Source of the DNA: Brachybacterium kimchii
Lineage (GTDB): Bacteria > Actinomycetota > Actinomycetes > Actinomycetales > Dermabacteraceae
Assembly: GCF_023373525.1 (NCBI RefSeq)
Contig: NZ_CP097218.1
Location: forward strand, 1,984,001-2,048,000
DNA length: 64,000 bases
Direction of reading: 5' to 3'
Numbering within the stretch: the first letter of the stretch is position 1; every line of letters starts with the position of its first letter. Of the stretch, positions 37,460-45,690 are shown piece by piece. Under the pieces are notes generated by a model that did not search any database, was not told the origin of the DNA, and was given only the letters and a program-made list of their open reading frames with translations. Both the position numbers and the translations under genes were made by a program.

Positions 37460-39115
37460 TCAGGAGCGCGGGGGCTCCTCGCCCTCCGTCGGGCCGTCCT
37501 CCGCGGCGTCGTCGGCCGCTGCCGCCCAGGCGTCGCCGTCGGCCGGCTCGGTGCGATCGATGCCGGCAGCGGTGGCCTGATGCGGCTCGCCCCCGGACTC
37601 GGGGACTGCGGCGCTCGTCGCCTCCGGCTGCGCCGACCGCGCCGCCTCGAGCTGATCGGCGGCCGAGGAGAGGTCCTCGGTCGGTGCCGCGGGCGGGATC
37701 TCGCCGGTGCCGGGCACCGGTGTCAGCGGACCGATCCGCACGGAGGTGCTCTCGGCCGACGATGCGGCCGCATCCTCGGCCGATGCGGTCGACGCGGCCG
37801 CGGCTTCCGAGCCGTCCGGCTCGGCCACGGAGTCGGCGTCAGAGGCGACGTCGCCGTCGGCGGACGCCTCAGGCGCCGCGACGGGCTCGTCGGAGTCCTC
37901 AGCCTCGCCGGGGCCCTCGGTCGTGCCGACGTCCGCCGCCTGTTCCGAGACCTCCTCCTGGTCAGAGGCCTCGTCCTCCGGATCCGCCTCGAGGGATCGT
38001 CCGTCGGCCTCGACGAGGGTCCTCAGGACCTCGCGCAGGATCTCGACCTGGGCGAGGGCCTCGGTCGCGCCGGCATGGGGCTCCTTGCCCTTCTCGACGA
38101 ACTCGTGGAAGGCCTCCCACATGGACTCGGCCGCACCGAGATCGGAGGAGCGGGAGGTGACGACCACGCGGCCGTGCTCCTTCTCGCGCAGGGAGCTGCG
38201 CGAGCGCGAGTCCACGAACGACGGCGGCTCGAGCGCGAGGTCGATCCGCTTGCGGGCCGAGAGCACCTCGTAGGTCTCCGAGTACTCGGGGGCGAAGGGG
38301 AGGTAGTGCCAGACCAGGCGCACGGGAGCGCCGTCCTCGAGCTCACCCAGCAGCTCGAGCGAACCGGGGATGACGCCCTTGGGCCAGTGGCGCACCGCGG
38401 TGAGCTCGGTGAGCGGACCGTAGATGCGCTCGGTGATGGCGAGCTGGTGGGCGATGCCCGTGAGCAGCCCCTTCACGTAGAGGTCGCGATCGCGCTGGGT
38501 CGCGCCCTCCCCCGCGCCGGCGACGACGGCCTCCTGCAGGGTCTTGCGGCGCTCCTGGCGCTTCTCGGAGGGCAGGTCATAGGCCGAGGCGGTCACGTGG
38601 GCGCGTCCGAACAGGGGGCCGGAGGCGGGCATCAGCACCTCGTGGTCGATCATGCGCACGTCGCGCGCGCGGATGTTCTCGACCACCTCCTCGAGCACCT
38701 CGTCGTACTGCTGCGGGTAGGCCATCATCACCAGACGTCGGCCCACGAGCCGCTCGAAGTCGCTGATCCTGGCGACCTCCTGCGCGGAGTACCCCAGCGG
38801 GGGCTCGACGAGCACGGGGATCCCGCGCCGCAGCAGCAGGAGGAGATCCTCGACGTGCAGGCCGTCGGTCGCGAGGACCGCCGCATCGAGGGCGACGTCC
38901 TTCGCGCGCACGGCGGTGATGAGGTCGGCGACGGTCTCGAAGCGATGCTCCTCCTCGACGCCCCAGACGTCGGCCGATTCGCGCCGACGCCGCGGCGAGT
39001 GGTCCACGAGAGCGGTCACCGCGAAGCGGTCCCAGCGGCGGCGCAGCACGGGCAGATGCACGGCCTGCGCCATCGTTCCGGCACCGATGACGGCGATGTT
39101 CAGGATCCTCGGCAT
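37460..39115 (-). CDS. Gfo/Idh/MocA-type oxidoreductase with long acidic tail
   Basis: A 551-residue protein. Residues 1-360 are an NAD(P)-binding oxidoreductase: IAVIGAGTMAQAVHLPVLRRR at the N-terminus, LVEPPLGYSAQEVARI in place of the usual EKP motif (EPP here), and a C-terminal alpha/beta domain. Residues about 375-551 are a low-complexity Ala/Glu/Asp/Ser/Thr-rich tail with no fold that I recognise. ATG 39115. The missing Lys of EKP means catalysis may be altered or lost. Monocistronic; function unknown. Confidence 0.82.
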   Translation of the reverse strand: MPRILNIAVIGAGTMAQAVHLPVLRRRWDRFAVTALVDHSPRRRRESADVWGVEEEHRFETVADLITAVRAKDVALDAAVLATDGLHVEDLLLLLRRGIPVLVEPPLGYSAQEVARISDFERLVGRRLVMMAYPQQYDEVLEEVVENIRARDVRMIDHEVLMPASGPLFGRAHVTASAYDLPSEKRQERRKTLQEAVVAGAGEGATQRDRDLYVKGLLTGIAHQLAITERIYGPLTELTAVRHWPKGVIPGSLELLGELEDGAPVRLVWHYLPFAPEYSETYEVLSARKRIDLALEPPSFVDSRSRSSLREKEHGRVVVTSRSSDLGAAESMWEAFHEFVEKGKEPHAGATEALAQVEILREVLRTLVEADGRSLEADPEDEASDQEEVSEQAADVGTTEGPGEAEDSDEPVAAPEASADGDVASDADSVAEPDGSEAAAASTASAEDAAASSAESTSVRIGPLTPVPGTGEIPPAAPTEDLSSAADQLEAARSAQPEATSAAVPESGGEPHQATAAGIDRTEPADGDAWAAAADDAAEDGPTEGEEPPRS

Positions 39116-39361
39116 GCGGGCGGTTCTCCTCGCGGGATGAGCGGGACGGTCAGGTCAGGGGTGGAGCGGGCCGACCAGGAGCCGGAGCGTGCACGGGCGC
39201 GCGCGGGCATGCGCGAGGTGCTCGGGCACCGCGTCCACCGCCGTCGGCACGTGCCGCTGTTCTACCACAGCGCGCTGATCCGGATCCTCGTGCGGCCCGC
39301 GCGGCGAGGGCGCCGACACAGGGTGTGGGAGGCACGACCGAGCGCCGCTATCGTGGTGCCC

Positions 39362-40048
39362 GTGCCGTTCCTCTACACGCTCACCCGCCCGTTCCTGGGG
39401 CCCATGTTCAGCGCCTATTGGCGCCCCCGCATCACCGGGCTCGAGAACATCCCGCGCACCGGCGCGTTCCTGCTGGCCTCCAACCACCTCGCCAACGTGG
39501 ACAGCTTCCTCATCCCCGTGGTGTCCCCGCGCATGGTCCGGTTCGTCTCCAAGGACGTGTTCTGGAAGACCGGCGGCCTCAAGGGCCGCATCCAGAAGTG
39601 GTTCATGAACTCGGTGGGCACGGTGCCTCTGGACCGCGAGGCGCTGAGCTCCGGCCGGGGCGCGCTCGACGCCGCCCTGGACGTGCTGAAGGCCGGTGAG
39701 GGCTTCGGCATCTACCCCGAGGGCTCCCGCAGCCGGGACGGGCTGCTGCACAAGGGCCAGCCGGGCGCGGCCTGGCTCGCCCTCGAGTCCGGCGCCCCCG
39801 TCATCCCGCTGGGCCTCGCAGGCACGCAGAACCTGTTCCTGAAGGGCCGGAAGATGCCCACCCGGTACCGTCCCGACATGCGCTTCGGGGCGCCCATCGA
39901 GTTCACGGACCTGCCGACGGACCTGAGTGCGGGCGCCCGCCGGCGCCTGGCCACCGATCGGATCATGACCGAGATCCAGCGTCTCTCCGGCCAGGAGTGG
40001 GCCCCGGGCGCGCAGCCCCGCGGCGCGGGGACCGGCGCGAGCGCATAG
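39362..40048 (+). CDS. 1-acyl-sn-glycerol-3-phosphate acyltransferase (PlsC family)
   Basis: A 228-residue membrane-associated acyltransferase making phosphatidic acid. Motif I NHLANVD (NHx4D, about residue 38), motif II around FMNSVGTVPLDRE, motif III YPEGSRSRDG (about 119) and motif IV VIPLGLAG. GTG 39362 places the first hydrophobic segment at the start. Upstream GTG codons at 39353 and 39356 are also in frame, with no clear RBS for any. Followed 33 bases later by a stress protein gene. Confidence 0.92.
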   Translation: MPFLYTLTRPFLGPMFSAYWRPRITGLENIPRTGAFLLASNHLANVDSFLIPVVSPRMVRFVSKDVFWKTGGLKGRIQKWFMNSVGTVPLDREALSSGRGALDAALDVLKAGEGFGIYPEGSRSRDGLLHKGQPGAAWLALESGAPVIPLGLAGTQNLFLKGRKMPTRYRPDMRFGAPIEFTDLPTDLSAGARRRLATDRIMTEIQRLSGQEWAPGAQPRGAGTGASA

Positions 40049-40081
40049 GATCGTTCTCCCCGCCCGACACAGGAGGTCAAC

Positions 40082-40465
40082 GTGGCAGTGGTGGTCGGCT
40101 TCATCCCCACCCCGGTGGGATTCGACGCGCTGGACACGGCGCGCACCGCGGCCGAGGAGCGCGGCGGCCCGCTGATCGTGGTCAACGTGGTCAGGCAGGG
40201 CGACGAGCAGGATCCCCGCCACGCGAGCGAGGGCGACCTCGATGCGGCGGCGGACCGCCTGCGCGGCTCGGCCGTGCGGGTCGACATCCGCCAGGAGAGC
40301 AGCGAGGACGACATCGCCGACGTCCTGCTGGACACCGTCGAGCGTGAGAAGGCCGAGCTGCTGGTGATCGGTCTGCGCCGCGAGCGCGACGTCGCCCGGC
40401 ACCTGCTGGGCGTCACCCCGCAGAAGCTGCTGCTCTCCGCCCCGTGCGACGTGCTCGTCGTCTGA
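40082..40465 (+). CDS. Universal stress protein (UspA domain)
   Basis: A 127-residue single-domain UspA protein: VVVGFIPTPVGFDALDTA at the N-terminus, the middle strand LLVIGLRRERDVARHLLGVTPQKLLLSAPCDVLVV ending with the usual hydrophobic strand. The G-x2-G-x9-G ATP loop is degenerate, so ATP binding is doubtful. AGGAGG lies 5 bases before GTG 40082. Confidence 0.9.
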   Translation: MAVVVGFIPTPVGFDALDTARTAAEERGGPLIVVNVVRQGDEQDPRHASEGDLDAAADRLRGSAVRVDIRQESSEDDIADVLLDTVEREKAELLVIGLRRERDVARHLLGVTPQKLLLSAPCDVLVV

Positions 40466-40535
40466 GGGCTTCCCCCTCGTCCGGGGCTTCCCCCTCGTCC
40501 GAGGGCTCTCCGCGCCTCCGCGCGCACCGGACACA

Positions 40536-40573
40536 GCGAGGCCCGGACCCGATCGCTCGGGTCCGGGCCTCGC
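40536..40573. terminator. Strong hairpin between stress protein and catalase
   Basis: GCGAGGCCCGGACCCGA (40536-40552) pairs perfectly with TCGGGTCCGGGCCTCGC (40557-40573) around TCGC. Converging genes. It shares its first 14 bases with the 23085 terminator. Confidence 0.85.
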
Positions 40574-40608
40574 CCGTGCGGCGGCGTGCTCTCACGCCGC
40601 CGGTGGGA

Positions 40609-42120
40609 TCACTCGGAGCGCGGGTCCGCGCCGGGGACCTGGTCGCCGCCGTTCTCGCGCACGGCCTTCTCGATCCGCTCGCCGACCTCCTGGTCGATGT
40701 TCTTCCAGTACTGGAAGGCGTTCGAGAGGACCGGCTCGATCACGGTGGCGAGAGCGCCGGAGACCGTCTCGATGAGACGCTCGCGCTCGCCCTCGTCCAT
40801 GACGTCGCGGACCAGCGTGTGGGCCTGGCCGAAGTCGTCGTCATCGGAGCGCAGGGTGTAGGCCTGGCGCACCAGGGTGCCGTCGGACTCCCAGCCGTTG
40901 TCGACCGGGCCCTGGGCGTCCTGGTACGAGCGCCCGAACGAGTTCGGGGAGTACACCGGGGCGTTGCCGCTGTGGAAGAACTCCATCGAGCCCTCCTTGT
41001 CGTAGGAGTTGGTCTCCACGACAGGACGGTTCACGGGCAGCTGGTTGAAGTTGGTGCCCAGGCGGTTGCGCTGCGCGTCCGGGTAGGAGAACACGCGGCC
41101 CAGCAGCATCTTGTCGGGCGAGACACCGGTGCCGGGCACGAGGTTCGAGGGGCTGAAGGCGGCCTGCTCGACCTGCGCGAAGTGGTTGACCGGGTTCTGG
41201 TTCAGCGTGAAGCGGCCGACGGGGATGCGCGGGTAGTCCTTCTTCGACCAGGTCTTCGTGAGGTCGAAGGGGTTGAAGCGGTAGGTCTTCGCGTCCTCGT
41301 AGGGCATGATCTGCACCTCGAGCTTCCAGGACGGGAAGTCGCCGTTCGAGATCGACTCGAAGAGGTCGCGGCGGTGGTAGTCGCCGTCCAGGCCGGCGAG
41401 CTCGTCGGCCTCGTCGTTGGTGAGGAACTCCAGGCCCTGCTCGGTGAGGAAGTGGTACTTGACCCAGAACTTCTCGTCGGCCTCGTTGACCCACAGGTAG
41501 GTGTGGGAGGAGTAGCCGTTCATGTGGCGCCAGGTCTTGGGCAGGCCGCGGTCGCCCATGAGGTAGGAGACCTGGTGGGCGCTCTCCGGGGAGAGGGTCC
41601 AGAAGTCCCACTGCATCGTGTTGTCGCGCAGGCCGGAGTCCGGGGTGCGCTTCTGGGAGTGGATGAAGTCGGGGAACTTCATGGGATCGCGGACGAAGAA
41701 CACCGGGGTGTTGTTCCCGACGATGTCGAAGTTGCCCTCCTGCGTGTAGAACTTCAGCGCGAAGCCGCGCACGTCACGCCAGGTGTCGGGAGAGCCGAGC
41801 TCGCCGGCGACGGTCGAGAACCGCGCGAGCATCGGGGTCTTGGCGCCCTTCTGGAAGAGGCCGGCCTTCGTGTACTGCGAGACGTCCTCGGTGATCTCGA
41901 GCTCGCCGAAGGCGCCGGAGCCCTTGGCGTGCGGGCTGCGCTCCGGGATGCGCTCGCGGTCGAAGCGCGCGAGCTTCTCGACGAGGGCGACGTCGTGGAG
42001 CATCAGAGGACCGTCGGGGCCGACGGAGAGGGAGTTCGCATCGCTCTCGCGCGGGGCGCCGTTCTCGGTGGACGAGGGGATGGTCGGCGTGGTGTCGCCG
42101 GTGGGGTCGAACGTGGTCAC
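40609..42120 (-). CDS. katA: Monofunctional heme catalase
   Basis: Cytoplasmic H2O2-degrading enzyme, 503 residues, small-subunit clade. Distal His in [20 protein letters not shown], the Asn in [12 protein letters not shown], and proximal heme Tyr in [19 protein letters not shown]-binding region present. GTG 42120 has GAAGGAGA 6 bases upstream. It lies 149 bases downstream of a Fur-family gene in the same direction, so peroxide- or metal-dependent control by that regulator is likely. Confidence 0.96.
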   Translation of the reverse strand: MTTFDPTGDTTPTIPSSTENGAPRESDANSLSVGPDGPLMLHDVALVEKLARFDRERIPERSPHAKGSGAFGELEITEDVSQYTKAGLFQKGAKTPMLARFSTVAGELGSPDTWRDVRGFALKFYTQEGNFDIVGNNTPVFFVRDPMKFPDFIHSQKRTPDSGLRDNTMQWDFWTLSPESAHQVSYLMGDRGLPKTWRHMNGYSSHTYLWVNEADEKFWVKYHFLTEQGLEFLTNDEADELAGLDGDYHRRDLFESISNGDFPSWKLEVQIMPYEDAKTYRFNPFDLTKTWSKKDYPRIPVGRFTLNQNPVNHFAQVEQAAFSPSNLVPGTGVSPDKMLLGRVFSYPDAQRNRLGTNFNQLPVNRPVVETNSYDKEGSMEFFHSGNAPVYSPNSFGRSYQDAQGPVDNGWESDGTLVRQAYTLRSDDDDFGQAHTLVRDVMDEGERERLIETVSGALATVIEPVLSNAFQYWKNIDQEVGERIEKAVRENGGDQVPGADPRSE

Positions 42121-42173
42121 GATCTCTCCTTCTCGGGGCGAGCCCCGGCAGCGTTCGCCGGGACGTTGGGGGT

Positions 42174-42203
42174 CCCGCACCGCTCGGGCGAGAGCGGTGC
42201 GGG
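42174..42203 (-). terminator. Hairpin between Fur-family gene and catalase
   Basis: CCCGCACCGCT and AGCGGTGCGGG form an 11-bp stem with an 8-base loop in the gap between two same-strand genes. It may terminate or attenuate read-through from the regulator into katA. Confidence 0.5.
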
Positions 42204-42269
42204 GGTTCGCAGTTCTTCGCAGTGTTCGACGGATGTCGCTGGGATCGACGGAACTCTGATCAGCAGATC

Positions 42270-42734
42270 TCAGCCGGCTCCGGCGCCGCTCGGGACCGTG
42301 GCCCCGGGAGACGCCGACGCCGTGCGGCATGCGGAGCACACGCCGCGGAACAGCACCTCCGCGACCTCGATCTCGAAACCGTGGTCGTGGGAGGGCGTCA
42401 GGCACGGCGCCTCGCCGATCGTGCAGGGCACGTCCTCGAGGCGACCGCACACCCGGCACACCATGTGGTGGTGGTTGTCGTGCCGGTGGATCTCGTAGCG
42501 GGCCGCGCTGCGGGCGCCGGTGGCGACGCGGCGCAGCAGGCCCGCATCGGTGAGCGCGTGCAGCACGTCGTAGACGGCCTGGCGCGACACCGTGCCGAGT
42601 CGTTCGCGCACCGCGGCGGCGATGTCATCCGCCTCGGCATGCTGACACTCGGCGACGACCGCGAGCGTCGCCAGCCGCGGAGCGGTGACGCGCAGACCCG
42701 CGGAACGCAGGTCTTCAGCCATGTCGGTCGTCAT
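42270..42734 (-). CDS. Fur-family metalloregulator (FurA/PerR-like)
   Basis: A 154-residue repressor. Winged helix [33 protein letters not shown] ... [18 protein letters not shown], then the metal-sensing [15 protein letters not shown] and structural zinc CxxC pairs (CRVC and CSAC). Next to a catalase, the hallmark of FurA/CatR/PerR peroxide regulators. ATG 42734. ATG 42722 is an alternative. A perfect palindrome lies just upstream, consistent with autoregulation. Confidence 0.9.
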   Translation of the reverse strand: MTTDMAEDLRSAGLRVTAPRLATLAVVAECQHAEADDIAAAVRERLGTVSRQAVYDVLHALTDAGLLRRVATGARSAARYEIHRHDNHHHMVCRVCGRLEDVPCTIGEAPCLTPSHDHGFEIEVAEVLFRGVCSACRTASASPGATVPSGAGAG

Positions 42735-42753
42735 GAGTCCAGGCTACTACGTT

Positions 42754-42772
42754 TTCTGGACCAGATCCAGAA
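42754..42772. promoter_or_regulatory. Fur-family autoregulatory box
   Basis: A perfect inverted repeat TTCTGGA-N5-TCCAGAA lies 20 bases upstream of the Fur-family start codon. Size and position fit a FurA/CatR operator. No second copy is visible directly upstream of katA. Confidence 0.65.
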
Positions 42773-42825
42773 GATGACTGCGTCAAGCCTGTGTCACGCA
42801 CAACCATCGATGGTTTTCTGACACA

Positions 42826-42860
42826 CCGCGACCCGACCGCCATCTGCGATCGGGTCGCGG
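42826..42860 (-). terminator. Hairpin after the small secreted protein gene
   Basis: CCGCGACCCGA (42826-42836) pairs with TCGGGTCGCGG (42850-42860), an 11-bp stem 33 bases downstream of the small gene, separating it from the Fur-family promoter. Confidence 0.6.
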
Positions 42861-42892
42861 ACATCATGCGAGCTGTCACCGCACGGGCGGGG

Positions 42893-43162
42893 TCACTTCC
42901 CGGGCTGGCGGCAGATCCACGGGAACGCAGGAGCGATCCAGCAGATCACTGCCTCCTGGTGCAGCGGATCGGATGCGGCGACGCCGCCCTCGAGGGCGCG
43001 CTCCCGGGGTGTCTGGACCTGCTGCCCGTCACCGGCGATGACGGCACCCTGGGACTCGGCTGCGGAGGCCGCTCCCGGGATGGCAAGGGCACCGATGCAG
43101 AGCGCCGTCGCGGCGAGCAGAGCGGACGTGGGACGCGAGAGGGTACGAAGTGAACGGGACAT
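42893..43162 (-). CDS. Small secreted protein with Cys/Trp-rich C-terminus
   Basis: An 89-residue precursor: Sec signal peptide with basic start (MSRSLRTLSRP), hydrophobic core and an ASAAE cleavage region at about residues 32-36. The mature part is about 54 residues, ending in AVICWIAPAFPWICRQPGK, two Cys ten residues apart with two Trp and three Pro between and around them. GAGGAG lies 9 bases before ATG 43162. No family recognised. It diverges from a two-component system gene pair, so it could be a ligand of or a target of that system. Confidence 0.65.
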   Translation of the reverse strand: MSRSLRTLSRPTSALLAATALCIGALAIPGAASAAESQGAVIAGDGQQVQTPRERALEGGVAASDPLHQEAVICWIAPAFPWICRQPGK

Positions 43163-43299
43163 GGCAGGGCTCCTCAGCAGATCAACCAGGTGGACGGGCC
43201 GTCGTCGGCCCTACGACCATGGCCCACCTGCCGCCTGAGCACCGCACTCGGTTCCTGACACAGGAGGAGCCGCGATCGTGCTCGCACACTACGCTGAGC

Positions 43300-44541
43300 A
43301 TGATGCGCTCCCAGGGAACCCTTGAGACACGACGCGTCGAGTCGACGGTGAAGACCGGTCGACTCCACGCCCTGTGGGCGCGCGCCCTGAACGGGCTGTT
43401 CCGACCCTCGGGCGACATGTCGGGGTCGCTGAGGATCAGTGCCGGAGCGACCGTCGCGATCACCCTCTTCCTCGCGGCCCTCATCGTTCCCTCCACGTTC
43501 CCCTACGGCGCGCCGTCGGCTCTCATGGGGATGGGCCTCAGCCTTGCCGGCGGCCTCGCTCTGGTCCGCCCCGTCTCCGGAGGCGTTCTGACCGGCATCG
43601 TGCTCAGCCTCGCGCTGATCGATCCGGGCTCGACCCCCGGGCTCGGGGTGCTCGTCTCGCCGATCTCACTCGCCACCTGCGCCGGTGTCGGGAGACTGCT
43701 CCCTGCGATCGCGATCGGGGTGTGGCATACCGGCGTCATCACGATCGCCTCGGAGCGGACGGCGCACACGAACGCCGAGCTGTTCGCCAACGCGCTCGTG
43801 TGGATCTTCCTGCTCGCAGCCGCCTATCTGCTGGGGGCCATGTGGCGCTCGATGATCGTCCACCTCGCCGCCGAGCGCGCCCGTCACGCCTTCGACCTCG
43901 CCGAGCAGAGACGCGCCATCGCGCGCGACCTGCACGACACGGGGGTCCGGGCGATCACCGAGGTCATCCTGCTCGCGGAGACCGCGCAGCACGCCGACGG
44001 CGTCTCCCCCGCCGAGGCCGAGGCGTTCGCGAGGATCTCGCGCACCGCTCGCCTCTCGACCGATGAGCTGCGCAGCCTGATGGAGTCGCTGCGCACGGAC
44101 GCGCCGGTCGACGGGGCGACGGGCCCGACGACCTACGGCGTCACGGTCCACGCGGCGAGCTGGGACGATGCGCTCCAGGCCGCGCGTGATCGGCTGCAGG
44201 CCGCGGACTTCACCGTGAATCTCAGCTCGGAGTCCGATGCGCCGGTGCCGCCGTCGGCCACCCCCGTGCTCTCCCGGTGCCTGTGGGAGATCGTGGCCAA
44301 CGTGATCCGCCACGCCGACAGCGAGTACCCCGTCGCGATCATGTCCGCGACCATGTCGGATGGTGTGGAACTGCTGGTCCGCAATACGATCGACCACGAC
44401 CCCGTCGTCCGTGTGGACGGCGGCGACGGTCTTCGGGGCCTCGGCGAGCAGCTCGAGGCCGCCGGCGGATCCATCGAGACCCAGCGCGACGGGGACACCT
44501 TCCTCACTCGCATCCAGCTCCCCACCGATACCGACCGGTGA
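43300..44541 (+). CDS. NarL-type sensor histidine kinase
   Basis: A 413-residue kinase. After a basic N-terminus come five or six hydrophobic helices (about residues 45-190), then the HisKA_3 segment with the acceptor His in RAIARDLHDTGVRAITE, and the ATPase domain LWEIVANVIRHADS (N box) and GDGLRGLGEQLEAAGG (G box). ATG 43300 is followed by ATG 43303; the only strong RBS (AGGAGG at 43262) is too far away, so the start is uncertain. The response regulator follows 49 bases later. Confidence 0.88.
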   Translation: MMRSQGTLETRRVESTVKTGRLHALWARALNGLFRPSGDMSGSLRISAGATVAITLFLAALIVPSTFPYGAPSALMGMGLSLAGGLALVRPVSGGVLTGIVLSLALIDPGSTPGLGVLVSPISLATCAGVGRLLPAIAIGVWHTGVITIASERTAHTNAELFANALVWIFLLAAAYLLGAMWRSMIVHLAAERARHAFDLAEQRRAIARDLHDTGVRAITEVILLAETAQHADGVSPAEAEAFARISRTARLSTDELRSLMESLRTDAPVDGATGPTTYGVTVHAASWDDALQAARDRLQAADFTVNLSSESDAPVPPSATPVLSRCLWEIVANVIRHADSEYPVAIMSATMSDGVELLVRNTIDHDPVVRVDGGDGLRGLGEQLEAAGGSIETQRDGDTFLTRIQLPTDTDR

Positions 44542-44590
44542 CGGCCCGACCAACCCTCGCGCCCCATCGCCCCGAGAGGACGACGCCCCT

Positions 44591-45409
44591 ATGATCACCG
44601 TGCTGATCTGCGACGACGACCCCATCGTCCGCACAGCCCTCGAGGGCTACCTCGCCCGGGAGGACGACGTGCACGTGGAGCGGTCGGTCGACAGCGCGGA
44701 GGCCGCTCTCGAGGTCCTGGACGCGGGGGCGCCCGACGTGGTGCTCATGGACCTCGTGCTGCCGGGCATGGACGGCATCGCCGCGACGCGTCGGATCAGC
44801 GCCCGTCCCGGAGCGCCCGCCGTCATGGTGCTCACGACCTTCGGCACCGAGGAGCAGGTCGCGGCGGCGATCGGCGCGGGCGCCGTGGGCTTCCTGCTGA
44901 AGTCGACCACCGCTGCGGCCCTCGCCGCGGCCGTGCGCGCGGCGGCGGTGCGCGCGGGGACCGTGATCACCCCGGAGCTCGCTGCGCATCTCGCCCAGAC
45001 CGCGTCGAAGGAGAGCGGCGACGGCTCGCTCGCCCCGCAGGCCAGCGCCGAGCGCTCCCCCTCCCCCTCCACGCACCCGCAGGACGGCGCCTCGCCGGAC
45101 GCCGCCGGCGGCTCGATGCCCCTGCCGGTGGCGGCCCCGACGTCGGACGACGCGGACGGGATGCAGGACACCGACGCCGACGCCGCCGCGGCGCGCTTCG
45201 CCCTCACCGACCGCGAGCGGGACGTCCTCGAGCTGGTCTGCGAGGCGGAGTCCAACGCGCGGATCGCCGAGCGCCTGAGCCTCTCGGAGTCCACGGTGAA
45301 GTCGCACGTCGGCTCCCTGATGACGAAGCTCGACTGCTCCTCGCGCTTGCAGGTCGCCGTGCGCGCGTTCGAGCTGGGGCTCGTCTCCGCTCCGCATCGG
45401 CGGGGCTGA
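44591..45409 (+). CDS. LuxR/NarL response regulator with long linker
   Basis: A 272-residue regulator: receiver MITVLICDDDPIVRT with Asp in VVLMDLVLPGMDG (about 54), Thr in LTTFG and Lys in FLLKST; then an unusually long Ser/Ala/Asp-rich linker (about residues 130-205); then the LuxR helix-turn-helix LTDREREVLELVCEAESNARIAERLSLSESTVKSHVGSLMTKL. The linker is about 60 residues longer than in the two other NarL-type regulators here. Partner of the 43300 kinase. Confidence 0.93.
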   Translation: MITVLICDDDPIVRTALEGYLAREDDVHVERSVDSAEAALEVLDAGAPDVVLMDLVLPGMDGIAATRRISARPGAPAVMVLTTFGTEEQVAAAIGAGAVGFLLKSTTAAALAAAVRAAAVRAGTVITPELAAHLAQTASKESGDGSLAPQASAERSPSPSTHPQDGASPDAAGGSMPLPVAAPTSDDADGMQDTDADAAAARFALTDRERDVLELVCEAESNARIAERLSLSESTVKSHVGSLMTKLDCSSRLQVAVRAFELGLVSAPHRRG

Positions 45410-45460
45410 CTCCACCGCACCGGCGGGAACGGCCCTGCCGCATCGGGCCTCGGATGCAGA

Positions 45461-45493
45461 GAACGGCCCCACCCGAACCGGGTGGGGCCGTTC
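45461..45493. terminator. Hairpin after response regulator
   Basis: GAACGGCCCCACCCG and CGGGTGGGGCCGTTC form a perfect 15-bp stem with an AAC loop, between the regulator and tRNA-Thr, which converge. Confidence 0.85.
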
Positions 45494-45509
45494 GTCATGC
45501 TCCGTGCGG

Positions 45510-45582
45510 AGCCGCCTGCCGGAATCGAACCGGCGACCTATTCATTACGAGTGAATCGCTCTACCGACTGAGCTAAGGCGGC
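45510..45582 (-). tRNA. tRNA-Thr (anticodon CGT)
   Basis: Reverse-strand cloverleaf: acceptor GCCGCCT with AGGCGGC, D-arm AGCTCAGTCGGTAGAGC, anticodon stem ATTCA/TGAAT with loop CTCGTAA (anticodon CGT), T-arm GGTTCGATTCC. Discriminator T at 45510; CCA not encoded. Confidence 0.95.
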
Positions 45583-45690
45583 GCATCCGCAGCGCACTGC
45601 GGACCTGACCACTCTACGAGAACTCGACCGGGGGGCGCAAAGCGGAGCCGTGAGCGACGCGCCACACTGACGGCGCGCCATCGTCGCCCG

